Origin: Apostichopus japonicus
Taxonomy: Eukaryota > Echinodermata > Holothuroidea > Aspidochirotida > Stichopodidae
Direction of reading: 5' to 3'
Assembly (NCBI RefSeq): GCF_037975245.1
Contig: NC_092569.1
Span: forward strand, 901,001-965,000
DNA: 64,000 nt
The notes under the pieces were generated by a model. That model ran no database searches. It saw only the letters and a program-made list of their open reading frames with translations, and was not told the origin of the DNA. A program made the position numbers and the translations under genes. Positions 15,501-26,400 of the stretch are shown here, piece after piece; positions within the stretch are counted from its first letter, which is position 1; every line of letters starts with the position of its first letter.

Positions 15501-17762
15501 GTTTCGAAGGCCGGTGGAGGTTCAAGGTCAAATTGGCAAAACTGTGCTAAAAATTTTTTCGCGAACTCCTCCTACACTGTGACTCCTTTGACACGCAATA
15601 GAACTCATGAAGAAGTAATACATATTTATTTCTTCAGAGTAATACTTGCATGGTTTTGAAATCTCGAGAAATTTGGGAAATTTTACAACAAACTACCATC
15701 ACTTTGTATCAATTTTCGACACTTTATGAAGAGATATCAAATCTTCAGCCTATTGTTGTCTTGTACAAGTCGGATTATAATTGTTAGTGTAACATTCACT
15801 GGAAACAATCATATTGGAGTTTACTAATGTAATTTTTCATATGAAACTTGACCAACTGCTAAGTTAGTATCCTTAAACACAGTAAGAGCAACACGCTATG
15901 TTCTCATTTCCTAATTTGCTGCCATAAATAGCATATGTTATAATCCTACCGCATAAAGCTAATCGGAAAGTCATCTTGAGACTACGAAAAAATGGCAAAG
16001 CATATGAACTGTGGTTTACTTCAAATTTACATGTGTTTAGGACTTCGCCGGAGCTGTGTCTCTCGTTTGACGTCAAGAGAGCGTCACGACCATCTGTTTA
16101 CGGTGATGATGGCTCGTATGAACCCAAACGCAGGTCGTATACTGGGATATATCACAAGTTTTATTGCTAATGTAGCTGTATTTTGAAGTAGAGTTCTACT
16201 GTGGACTTCTCAGCTTAAGAATTAACAATTTGACATTAACGTTAGTGAGGGTTCAATCGCTGGTCATTGTGACAGTACACAAAGATTTTTATGTTAACTT
16301 ATCAACAGCTGCACAACACGATAATAAAGTTTAGAAGCTCCTCATAATGATTACCATAAATCGAGATGACAAATTCTCAGATACCAACAAATTGATAATT
16401 ACAACAGCTGTCCAAGAGATTTTTTTTTTTTGCTTGGTTTTTCTTTCTCCTACATGTTTACATTCGTGGATAACTTTCATAATTACGGTGCGATATGATA
16501 GCAATCTATTATAATTTATCGTTGTAATAATGGTTTCTCCGTCTCATTTTACTTGCAAGTCGATGATTACCATTAACATTTAGAATACCATAGCGAAATC
16601 AGTGTTAACAGAGATTTATCGTTATCATCTTGCTTCAGTACTTAGATATCTTATAAACTGCACTGTATAACCGGTAGGATAATGTTTACTATAGCATGTA
16701 CATAGACTTAATGGATACATTTGCAAACTACACGCTAAGTATGAGTTTGGCAACTGTAAATGACCGCATGCAATATAAACTACACGAATGAATAAACAAA
16801 CGCCGGCAATCTAGTTTGTTCGTAGTTTCTTTCACTGTAAGCCTATATAATACCACCACACTATAGCAACGGAGTACGTGAACTGTAGAATGTCTCCAAG
16901 TATCTCACTAAATTAACAGTGACAAAGATGATCTTTTGAAAGGCATGCGTAATATAACTAAATACACGACTAATGCAGGCTATTGCGAACCTCTTCATAT
17001 ATATATAACAAAGTGCAATAAACCCCTATGTTGAAAACAACCGTTTATGTTTATTTTTGATAAAGTTTCTAATGTTTTCTATATTAAATAAAACATTTAT
17101 AACAATTCAGGCCGTTTTTTTTTTTTTTTAAATTGTCAAAATTTATTTCAGATAATGAATTTAAAAAATTCAAGTTTTCCTGTAGTAAATTATTTTAACG
17201 AATGTTCTGATATGACGAAAATGTTACGGTTTAATCAAATTAATTAATTACTCACTTACTAATCTTTACTTTAGTAGACAAATGCCGGAGGGTGTCATGA
17301 TTTGATTAATTGAGATTTCACTTTGTGTATACTACTCACAAGCTTTGATATATTTCTTGTTGAATTGATACAGCGCGCAATAGAGTCGAAGTTTGTTGTT
17401 CTCGACCATTTAGAGAAAGATAAGATTTCTTAAAATATAATGAGTTACTTTTGTCCACCGACATTTCACCAGAACAGAAACTACATAAAATATTGGCAAA
17501 ACAAACTTTAGAGGTTTTGCAGAATGAAACAGTATTACAACATTAGGCATGTGACCATATATACAAGTAGTATGAATTGGATTTTTTCTTTCATTCAAAT
17601 TAAATTAATTAAGATTGGTTTCTTACCTCTCTATCTTTTTGTCGGAATCCTGTAGAAAGTAGAAATATGAAGATATGAACAGTTTTGAATTTGATGAGTA
17701 AATCATGAATAATAAACTGACGGACAAAGTAAAGATTTATGTTTGAAAAATAGTACATGAAT

Positions 17763-17844
<82 letters not shown>

Positions 17845-18782
17845 TTAATATAGATATAAATATAATATATAATATATAAATATAATATATTTATATAAGT
17901 ATATATATATATCTATATATATCTATCTATCTATCTATATATATATATATATATATATATATTGACTTTCCTAATTAAAACATTGGCTGTCTGTATGTTA
18001 ATTTCAACATGTTCAAGATTGATTAACTACTCGAACAAGTACACGTACATGATATTAAGATGTAGATGAAGCGAGACAAATTTATTTTGACATTTGTTCA
18101 ATCTGTCTTGAGGCTGAAAAATCTCTTCACGCACTTTTTGTCTTCGGTGCTTTGATCTTTCATCTGCAACCTTCAGAACTATGAGATGGAGTAAGGTCTT
18201 GTCCTCGGCTCTGACATATAAAATCACGCTCTCCTTATCTCAATTCTCACAAGACGAATTCTTATTTTATCCTGTCTTTAGGGGATACATGACATTTGTA
18301 TACTGACTCTTTACACGTCAATGTTTCCGAGTGGATGAACATTTAAAAATATTTTCACATCTGCAGATATATCTTCTATATATTGAAAGACACATACAAG
18401 ATGTTCCTATACGTACGTAGTCTTGTGTTGTAGCAATATATTTAACTAATCCTCTGATGTAGTCCGGTGTTTTTGGAGTACCACAAAATGAATAAAAACA
18501 TTTCGAGCGATTCGTATATAGTTCTATTTTGTGAACATCTCTTACCTGTGATTATATTTGGTCAATTGACTGTAGAGACTTTTTACGTCTCACGAAGTCA
18601 TGAAAAATATGAAATGAAAGGTTTTATAGAAGACGGTCATAGCTCTTATAATTGTACTTTCCAGGGTAGTAGAAATAATGTAAAGGAACATATCTTACAT
18701 GAGACCCAGGATTATGTTGACCTTCATGGCGGCGATGCTTTCCACCTCCGCAATTGGCCGTTTTGGCATTATTGCTCTTCTT
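3531..18782 (-). CDS. Gene D: unrecognised gene fragment, six candidate exons
   Basis: Six short minus-strand segments have plausible acceptors and donors and join in one frame: 18699-18782, 17627-17649, 12030-12062, 11701-11785, 11300-11336, 3531-3592. In the four middle segments the alternative frames contain stops. The joint product is hydrophilic and charged: KKSNNAKTANCGGGKHRRHE, GQHNPGSH, DSDKKIER, LDENLNKNPGR, YPLSVSLDDLQRQNELAL, RDEEDKRNKD, MKCDFQHHSKDQ, then HSKKRRAPSLGDEEEAIDLS. No family is recognised. It could be a disordered cytoplasmic region of a larger protein whose other exons lie outside or were missed. Introns of up to about 7.7 kb are implied. Transcript evidence is lacking, and grouping all six into one gene is inference. 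Confidence 0.4.
3721..3751. repeat. Perfect 10-bp inverted repeat (hairpin)
   Basis: GCAACATGAG and CTCATGTTGC separated by an 11-nt loop. Confidence 0.6.
4150..4285. repeat. Two-copy tandem duplication, about 70 bp
   Basis: ATTGTTAA...CTAAAGCTGTATGGA occurs twice in succession with about 15% differences. Confidence 0.75.
4286..8098. other. Non-coding, unassigned
   Basis: Only chance-size ORFs (up to 103 codons at 5428-5739). Poly-T and poly-G tracts at 6820-6840 and 8050-8061. Confidence 0.5.
8099..8246. repeat. Degenerate ATGAACC/ATCAGCA tandem repeat
   Basis: Runs of ATGAACCATGAACCATGAAC, then CAATGAACAATCAG units of about 7-15 bp. Confidence 0.75.
8346..8640. repeat. 60-62-bp tandem repeat, five copies
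   Basis: TCTGGCACAGAGAC recurs at about 8352, 8414, 8474, 8535 and 8596, followed each time by a CTATACAG...TTTCCTAGTAT segment. Confidence 0.85.
9614..9759. repeat. AT/CA microsatellite bracketed by a perfect 18-bp inverted repeat
   Basis: AAGAGATGTAAATACATA (9614-9631) and its exact reverse complement (9742-9759) flank TA/CA/TG repeats that are themselves nearly self-complementary. Confidence 0.9.
9760..11299. other. Non-coding with C-tracts and a near-palindrome
   Basis: Poly-C at 9983-9996 and 10842-10855. A near-perfect 20-bp palindrome, CGGCATCTTTAAAGCTGCCG, lies at 10323-10342. No supported gene outside the gene D candidates. Confidence 0.5.
11300..11336 (-). CDS. Gene D candidate exon
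   Basis: 37 nt between acceptor TTCCCGTTCCAG and donor GTAAGT. Codes for MKCDFQHHSKDQ and ends in phase 1, which matches the 2-base start of the exon at 3592. Confidence 0.35.
11701..11785 (-). CDS. Gene D candidate exon
   Basis: 85 nt after a pyrimidine-rich acceptor (TATACTTTGACAG) and before donor GTAGGT. Codes for YPLSVSLDDLQRQNELALRD and then EEDKRNKD, a likely helical, charged stretch. Only one frame is open. Confidence 0.45.
12030..12062 (-). CDS. Gene D candidate exon with tandem acceptor
   Basis: 33 nt coding LDENLNKNPG with donor GTATAT. The acceptor end reads GAGAAG, so two acceptors 3 nt apart (exon start 12062 or 12065) would add or omit one Arg without changing frame. Confidence 0.35.
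12066..17626. other. Non-coding stretch (intron if gene D is real)
   Basis: No convincing exon. Includes poly-G tracts (12470-12479, 14168-14186) and, at 15480-15620, a minus-strand repeat fragment sharing a GGAGGAGTT-GCGA core with the element near 33.2 kb. Confidence 0.45.
17627..17649 (-). CDS. Gene D candidate microexon
   Basis: 23 nt between strong signals (acceptor TTCTACTTTCTACAG, donor GTAAGA). Codes for DSDKKIER, phase 0 to 2. The other frames fail here or in the next exon. Confidence 0.38.
17766..17962. repeat. AT microsatellite with TATC interruptions
   Basis: About 70 bp of pure (TA)n, then AATATAATATAA and TATCTATCTA variants. Confidence 0.95.
18699..18782 (-). CDS. Gene D candidate exon
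   Basis: 84 nt between acceptor TTTTATGTTACAG and donor GTAAGA. Codes for KKSNNAKTANCGGGKHRRHE and then GQHNPGSH. Two of the three frames are open, so the frame is set only by the join to the next exon. Confidence 0.38.
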
Positions 18783-18819
18783 CTGTAACATAAAATTGAC
18801 GCATAAATATAATATTTTA

Positions 18820-18833
18820 TATCTATATCATAT

Positions 18834-18866
<33 letters not shown>

Positions 18867-18970
18867 ATATATAAATATTATATTATATATATATAGTTAT
18901 ATATATATATACAGTTATATATGCATATATAGTTATATATGCATATATATATATGTATATATAGTTATTT
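18820..18970. repeat. AT-rich microsatellite
   Basis: TA/ATT repeats with GTTATATATG units. Confidence 0.9.
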
Positions 18971-19419
18971 ATTCATACCATTAGTTCTTAATGTGGACCG
19001 TTCTTCGATCAATCAGGTTATTATGTACTTTGTGTCAACATTCAACCTACACACACACGCATACACACAATCTTCGCGTAGCAATGAGGCAATTAATTTA
19101 TCACACTAAGTCATAAGATACATAATATGTGCAACAATGTGGATAGCTTTGGGATATAAAAACCTTTCACATTGGCGGAGGGAGAGGGACATTGGATTTA
19201 TACAATACATTTATTGTGTTTTGGTTAGATTTCGAGTTGTATAACAAACCTATAAACTTGGGAGAACGTATCAGTAGCAGAGAAAACTGGCGTAGAACTT
19301 TCAGTCTTCATGCACCGTTTGGGAATAGCAGCAAATGCAACCGCATGAGAAGTACATATGCGAAAATCTCGCAAGCTTTACAGTAAACCCTACATGGATA
19401 GAACATTTTATCTTAAGTG

Positions 19420-19720
19420 TTACACTAATTAATGACAATACTTTTATTGTGTAAACGAAATTTTATTAAATACTGCCGCCAAGATTTTCATATTTCAAGA
19501 TTTTATATTTAGATTAACACTAATTAATGACAATACTGTAATTGTTTAAACAAAACTACATTCCTATCTTATATTCTATAAAAAAAAAAACGAATTCGCT
19601 GGTAAGATTTACTGCGCCAGCAGTTGGATGAGTGGCTTCAGTATATGTCGCATGACGTCATTCTCCCTACTTCAATTTCTTTGTATAAAACCAACTCGTT
19701 GGTAAGATTTACTGCTAAAA
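19420..19720. repeat. Two short diverged direct repeats
   Basis: ACACTAATTAATGACAATAC occurs at about 19422 and 19517. GGTAAGATTTACTGC occurs at about 19601 and 19700. Confidence 0.6.
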
Positions 19721-20733
19721 TTAAAGGGATATAAGCTAGAAGTTGTCTGCATCGTTAGGTCAAAGCCACGTCATAGAATATACTGTTTAGCCAAGTGATT
19801 CCTTTTTTTCAAATGTAATGATATTTTGTCAATGGATCTGCAGGGGTAACCACAGAGGGAATGTCTTCATCATGGCAATTTATCTGAAAATGTTCATCTT
19901 TGTTTCCTTTCAAATATTTCAAACAATTATACACAGAGAAAATTTATAAGTTCTTTCAAGAAGTTGTAGTTTGATACTCTAAATACAGGGTTCTTTGAAA
20001 GTGTATAGAAAACATTCAAACTGTATCAATATTTCAACGATAAATTCATGTAAAGTATAGCATTTGTAGAACGTCTAACACAGTGTCATGACATACCATC
20101 CCCTATAATCCACTATGAATTATGATTCCATAATTATGTCATAAAACGTAAACTATCTGCTTTAAGATCACTGCTATGGATTATCGTAGTTCCCTTCTCC
20201 CGGATTCAACTTCGAAGCAATTGAATAATCTAAACATTATTTAATTCCCTGACTCATAAATTCATGAATTTTTCATGAGACTGTAATTATCTTTGTCGAA
20301 ATTGATAAACAACGGCGAAATTAAATCACTTTTCTTATACACAATATAAATGAGATACTGAAATGGTATTCATCCGAGACAGACCGGTTAGAAACACTTT
20401 CGCTCAGTCTTTGGAAATGTCGGCAATGTAAACAGTGGCTGCTATTTTCGAATTAGGGCATTTATGCAATGGTATCTTATGAAAGTACAGACGGTACATG
20501 ATTTATCCTCAATGTTTAACGTATGGTCCATTTAAAACCATCTTACATTACACGAGGGACTTAGATGAAACAATTTGTGGCCTCTTGTGTCACACTTTGT
20601 CCGTGCGTATGTCAGTCTCTCCACGGAAATACCTAACGGTGCTGGGTTTGTTATGCGGTATAGTGATACAGCCGTAGCGGGTGGTGGAAATAGTATATAA
20701 TTCACACTTACAAAGTATTGCAACGATGTCGCT

Positions 20734-20839
<106 letters not shown>

Positions 20840-21203
20840 CGTCAAAAAGGGTGCAAAATGCTGTCAATCTGCCTTTCCGAATTGGACAATAACCCTTCTA
20901 CATAGAGTTATATTGTTAATCAGAGTAAGCAATAGAAACATTAGTTGAGATATTTTTTTAGACTAACTTAAGCGGCTTTAGATGGTGATATGTATGTTGA
21001 AATTGACGTAATTTCACATTATGGCAATAACGCAGTGAAAATAATACTGTCATTTATTATCAGTGAATTACCGTAGTGTATCTATATAGAGGGAGGCCTA
21101 ACGTTATGAATACACAGCATGCTATACTGTAACCGTGTTTGTTGATGTTCCTTAATAAGTTTACTCAAAGAAATAAAAATATTGTCATCAAACCTGTTAA
21201 TCA

Positions 21204-21368
21204 AAAATGTTAATAAGACATCAATAACCTAACTCGTAGCACATAGACTATATGGTACGTACGTGCAGTATGAACCATACACATAAAATGTTAATAAGAC
21301 ATCAATAACCTAACTCGTGGCACAATAGTCTATATGGTACGTACGTTCAGTATGAACCATACACATAA
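21204..21368. repeat. Two-copy tandem duplication, about 81 bp
   Basis: AATGTTAATAAGACATCAAT and the following GGTACGTACGTNCAGTATGA occur twice with few differences. Confidence 0.85.
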
Positions 21369-21519
21369 AATGCCAGGTTTACCGGAACAACTCTTTCAAC
21401 AAAAAAAGACAATTTAAGTTTTACGAAAAAAGTACTTTCCAAGTCATGCACGACAAATACAGCGTTTTGCTCGTTATAACGGTTGAATGTCTTGAGTAAT
21501 CTGACACCTGCTAAGTCTG

Positions 21520-21525
21520 TTTATT
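21520..21525 (-). promoter_or_regulatory. Polyadenylation signal downstream of the 21565-21672 exon candidate
   Basis: AATAAA on the minus strand, 40 nt past the TAA. Confidence 0.35.
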
Positions 21526-21564
21526 TTGTTGCTTGAACTTTTCTCTCATCCATCAATCTTAAAA

Positions 21565-21672
21565 TTAATTTTCCAGGCATTCTCTTGGATAATTTAACAC
21601 GGCCTTGAATTTTTCTATAGTCTCTTTGGCCTCCGTCAGACTCATCTTCGGGCATATGATTATACGTACAGC
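21565..21672 (-). CDS. Candidate terminal exon of an unrecognised gene
   Basis: 36 codons from acceptor AATATATTTATAG to TAA: AVRIIICPKMSLTEAKETIE and then KFKAVLNYPRECLEN. An AATAAA signal follows 40 nt after the stop (plus 21520-21525). Base and codon composition stands out from the AT-rich surroundings. The frame joins without a break to the candidate exon at 23427-23474. Family not recognised. Confidence 0.4.
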   Translation of the reverse strand, partial: AVRIIICPKMSLTEAKETIEKFKAVLNYPRECLEN

Positions 21673-22039
21673 CTATAAATATATTTACATGCAATGTTTA
21701 GAATAAATTCACGTGATAAATGTGGCAATGAATGAAGGTATCCCTGCATAGATATATCGGTCTACTTTGTATTCTAACCATCATTATTATTATTATTATA
21801 CTATAATTATTTATTTTAATTTTTATGATAATTATTCATATTATTTATTTTTTTTTTTATTTTTTATAATTGTTATTATTATTGGCATGTAATTGGGTGT
21901 TTGTTCTTAGAGTGAATGGTTCTAAGGATGAAGGTTGTATATTATGGCAGAAGTACACTTTGTAGAGAAATCATGGGATATGAAAATTGAAAGGAAGATC
22001 AAGACTATATGCAGTCGTTTATATATGTGTGTATGTGTG

Positions 22040-22447
22040 CGTATGTGTGGAGTATTTTACATTCAGACTGAGTATTCCGGTGATTTTTGTTTTGTAATTG
22101 TTCAAATCTACGTACCAAAACCTTATCAATACCCCTTTACAACAGAATCCTTCTGAGGACATGGTGATTAATTTCAAATGACTTCTGAGGACTTGCAATT
22201 CATTTGTTCAAGTCCTCTGTCAGAATAAAGAAACAAGTACCCGTATACACACACACACAAACGGGTGTGTTTTATATTCAGACTGAGGACCCCAATGTTC
22301 TTTGCATTGTTCCAATCCACATACTCTTACCTTAACAATAGAAATCTGCTGAGGACATGGTGATTCTTGTCAATTGACGTCTGAGGACTTGGAATTTTGT
22401 TTAAGTCCTCAGTCAGAAGAAAGAGTACAAACTGTGACACACACATA
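22040..22447. repeat. Two-copy element with CTGAGGAC motifs and hairpins
   Basis: Two diverged copies about 220 bp apart, each with ATTCAGACTGAG, CTGAGGACATGGTGATT, a hairpin CTGAGGACTT...AAGTCCTCNG (perfect in the second: 22381-22390 with 22403-22412) and a trailing CA microsatellite. It resembles a short non-autonomous element. Class unknown. Confidence 0.6.
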
Positions 22448-23426
22448 CACAATCTTGTTACACATGAACAATTCCTTTATCTACTTTTGAAATATTAATA
22501 AATTGCTCTTTTGCTGTACATGTAAAGTAGGCTACCATTGTCTGGTAAAATCTGCAAGTGACTTTGCGATAGGTGGATAAGGAGGGGGGGGGGGTGGTGG
22601 AGGGGGTTGAAACTTTAAGATGCTTTAACAAGTTTTCTTTAAACCAACATTTAACAACTTATAGATGACAATCATCTCGATGAAAGTTTCTAAACCATGA
22701 AGACCTTATAATTTATTTCTAATTAGAATTGTTATACTAACGGCAACACTGTAAAGATCTGTCAAGCTACATCCGCCTGTACAAGGCGTCTCCATTGGGA
22801 GGTTATACAGTACATTGTTATTAGACACAGTCAATGATTAAGTGGCTGTACTTTCTCAAGCAGTATATGTCGGATGGGTTTGAGAAAACAATGACACATT
22901 TATTACTCTAGCGGTTACACCTCTTCACCATATCGCTTTAACTATTTCACATTTTGTAAAACCCTTAAACTGCAGTTTCATTTAAAGTGTACATTTCCTA
23001 CTGTTTTGTTTTTTCTGTCATGTTTTTACTTGTTTTTGTTACTTGTATGCGTTTTACATTGAAAATAACAAACACATAGGTTGCAATAGTAGCATATTAA
23101 AAACGAGTTTCTTTAAGTAGATTCTCTATACGAGAGCCTGGATGGTGCATTTCTATTGGTTTAGTTTTTAGTGATTTACTTCTTTTTTTATGGTTTCTTT
23201 CATGTTTAATGTATATTGTTATGTATATATATAAAGTAGTAAACATTAAAATGTACTTGTTTTTTAATTTGTTGTTTTTATTACTAATGTTTATCCCCCT
23301 CGTTCGTAAATATGTTGACGTTAGTTGTCGATTGAGTGTAACTGGGATATGTAACCTTTTCTTATTTCTTGAAATTAATCGTTTTACTTTAAAAACCAAT
23401 AAGAATAATTTAAAACAAAAGCTTAC

Positions 23427-23474
23427 CTTTGCCTTCACTTTACGCATTCCATCATACAAGTGTAACGGTAACAT
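23427..23474 (-). CDS. Candidate first coding exon, possibly of the same gene as 21565-21672
   Basis: ATG at 23474 in a good context (AGACCATGT), 16 codons MLPLHLYDGMRKVKAK, donor GTAAGC. If joined directly to 21565-21672 it would give a 51-aa protein. Further exons between are possible. A 143-aa plus-strand ORF overlaps this site but looks like an AT-rich chance frame. Confidence 0.3.
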
Positions 23475-26400
23475 GGTCTTTCTTCTATGTTTGGATGTTA
23501 TTTATCTTTACAAAATATTTAATTTCTATTCCACACTTCCAATATTGTTGCTTATTCCGAATTATACTGATGTGGTTCTCACACAGCCATTTAAAGTTTT
23601 CAATTCAGTTCCTCTGGACGTTAACAAACGTATACTATAAAAGCGTAGTATACTTGTTCAAAAATCCACATTTTCGAGCAAATATTTTATCACATTCTCC
23701 AAACAAAATCACACGTATTTATCTAACCACCGTTAATCCAATAAAATCCAGCCCAGTGTTCATCCAATCCTGATGTCAATTTTATGCATGTTGCTAAATA
23801 TATTTCTCTTCTAGAAATTAGCAACTTTTACTCACGCAAAGATTTCTTGATTTCATCTTTGGGAGATGTATGTACTCAGACCGTACAATGAGAGACATGA
23901 AAGTGACATGCATTCAATTTGTAACATGTTCCGTGTGTGCCTGAACTTTAAAAACGAATGCACACAGTATATATATAAATTGAAAGCTAATACCGTGCCT
24001 AGGAGTCACAATGACCCAGATAAGCCTACAGATTTATTCCACGCGTCACCTTAGTTGTTCCTCACTTTTTCTCCCAGGAGACAAATCTTTCATGCTATAA
24101 ATGAAACAGATATTCCTTAAATATTCTCTCTTGTGCTTCAATTTCGTGGATGTGATCCCTGTTTACAAATCCTTGAACTCGCTTCCAATTTGATAACATG
24201 CTCAAGAAGACACAACCATTGATTATTAAGCGGAGTCACGGCTTGATAAAAATACGGCCTTATACATCCACGTACGATGAATAATTCTGTTTTCTATATG
24301 CAAGACTAGATTAGACTATTAAGTCCACTATGCAAACATTGTTTGTAAATTCAACTGCAAGGCAAATATTGAGCATATAAACTTCAGAGTGAGCAAGAGA
24401 GATTGAGAGAAAGCAAACTGTAACGAAACCATTAGTAATTCCGTTGTCATTTAGACGCATGTACAGGCGACCTGCTCTATGGCATACATTAAGGTACCTC
24501 GTATCAGCAGCCAGCAAGCACCACGCCGTTGAAAACCCGTGCAGGCAAGGATGCGAACAAACACTGCACACCGGTTAATTAAGTATCCTGCATGTCCACG
24601 TTTTTAAGATCTCCACACACGAGCAATCTCTTGAGAATTTACTGGAGGTAAAAAACAGAAGGGGATAAAAAAAAAATCTAGAAGAGATTTGTGAGGAGCA
24701 AGAGGCAGTGAATTGTAATTATGATAAGAGCTCCTCGCCTGATTATGGCCTGCTGACATAGAAGCATATTGCTGCTGTACGGGTAGGCGGGTGAAGAACG
24801 TTTACCGTCATTTTGAAGCTGCTCATGTCAACACTGGAAGCTTTAAAATGTGTCAGACTCGGAGCGTCGCGCGTTCGATGGTCAGTCAATTCATAAATCT
24901 TGTCAAGTGTGTGAGTGAAAGAAACTGATTAATTATCGAGATGAAATGTATATTGATGACATCGAGAAAACTGCAGTATAAATGTATAAGTAATTACAGT
25001 TCAAGGTGAAGTGGGGAGGGGGTGGGATTTGATTAATTAATCATTATGATTATTAGGTAGGCGACGGAGCCATAATTAACCTCGAAATGAATGTATATTG
25101 TATTAATCTCTACATTTTTCTTTCGAATCGGAGCAGGGTAACCCTCTTTGTTCATCACTGAACAGTCCAGGAATGACATTATGTTTTCCAAGAATGGGAA
25201 GGGGTTTCTTTTGGGCGGGGGACAGGAGGGTTAAATGTTTTAAAATAAGATATTTTGGACAAGGCCATCGTTATGTATTACTAATGCCCAGTGGCGTTCA
25301 GAGTCAGAGCAGGCCCGGGACTGCAAGTACTCCTATTGGAATATCTCATTTTTCCTTTAGTATATCATGAAAATATGAATACATACAAAAATATAAAATA
25401 TATGAATATATATAAAATATGGTATAGTCTGTAGTGCCCCCCCCCCCCCACACACACACCGCACCCCTAGTCCCTAATCTCTGGTCACTCCTTCAATTGC
25501 ACATCGCTTCTTCCAGAGTTCATTGTTCTTTCTCGCTCAACAATTGACACACTGTATGATACACTGCCATTTATATCATGTAAGAGCAGGGAGTTTCCAT
25601 AACAACTCCCTGGTAAGAGTAAGCTAGGAGTCTCCGTACACCTATTTGTTCCCCCTTGGCGTGGCTACACCTATTTGTTCCTCATTGGCGTGACTAGACA
25701 TATGTATTAATGTATCATCAGCACGTATGGAGTTGTCTGTGAAAGTGCTTGGTCTCATTCGTCAGGTGTAAGTGTGGCCTCGTATACGTGTGTGCTGGCA
25801 GCACATTAATACATATTTGATTACGTATGCACTTTTAGATCTGTGCAGTCGCCATGTGTTCCCTCTGTACAATTGAACCCTTCTCTCGCTGATTGAATAA
25901 AGATCCGCGAAAGTGATATTTTCAAGTTATTAGAAAATGTATATGTCAGGCTTACTCAAAGAAACCATGCAAGTTTTACTAATCAAAATTAAATACTGTA
26001 TCAATTTCTTAATTATCGATGTAAATATAAGCACCGACAACACTTCGCAGAGGACCATTTTGGTTTTAATGGACCTTGAATTTTACCTTTTATAGAAGAG
26101 CAGATGTACCTTAAATTTCTCGACAGGACCGACCGCAACCTTCCCACCCCAGGGAGGGGTGGGGGATGGGGAGTTGACCCATTGTCCATTTCGTCACGTT
26201 ACCAAGAAGCATAGGTTTACCCATCTCATGCAGAATACAGAAACAGTGCACATGCGCATAAACAAGAACAAATCATGCTCAAAACCGACAGGAGCATTTC
26301 TATATTCCGCGCACTCGGGCAGCATTTTCATAGCTGGGATAACCAGCACTTTAAGTAATGGGTTCGGTTGATTTATTGCCACTTGAGAATTAAAACATGG

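Noticed and set aside
18027-18227. Coiled-coil-like exon (DERSKHRRQKVREEIF) on the minus strand
   Set aside because: Good acceptor-like TTGCAG but no usable donor before a stop.
22310-22345. Strong donor GTAAGAG on the minus strand
   Set aside because: Lies in the CTGAGGAC repeat with only 15-18 nt to the next acceptor, and no frame partner.
23209-23773. 143- and 114-codon overlapping plus ORFs
   Set aside because: Phe/Leu/Asn-rich from AT-rich DNA, no start context or family match, and they overlap a better minus-strand exon candidate.
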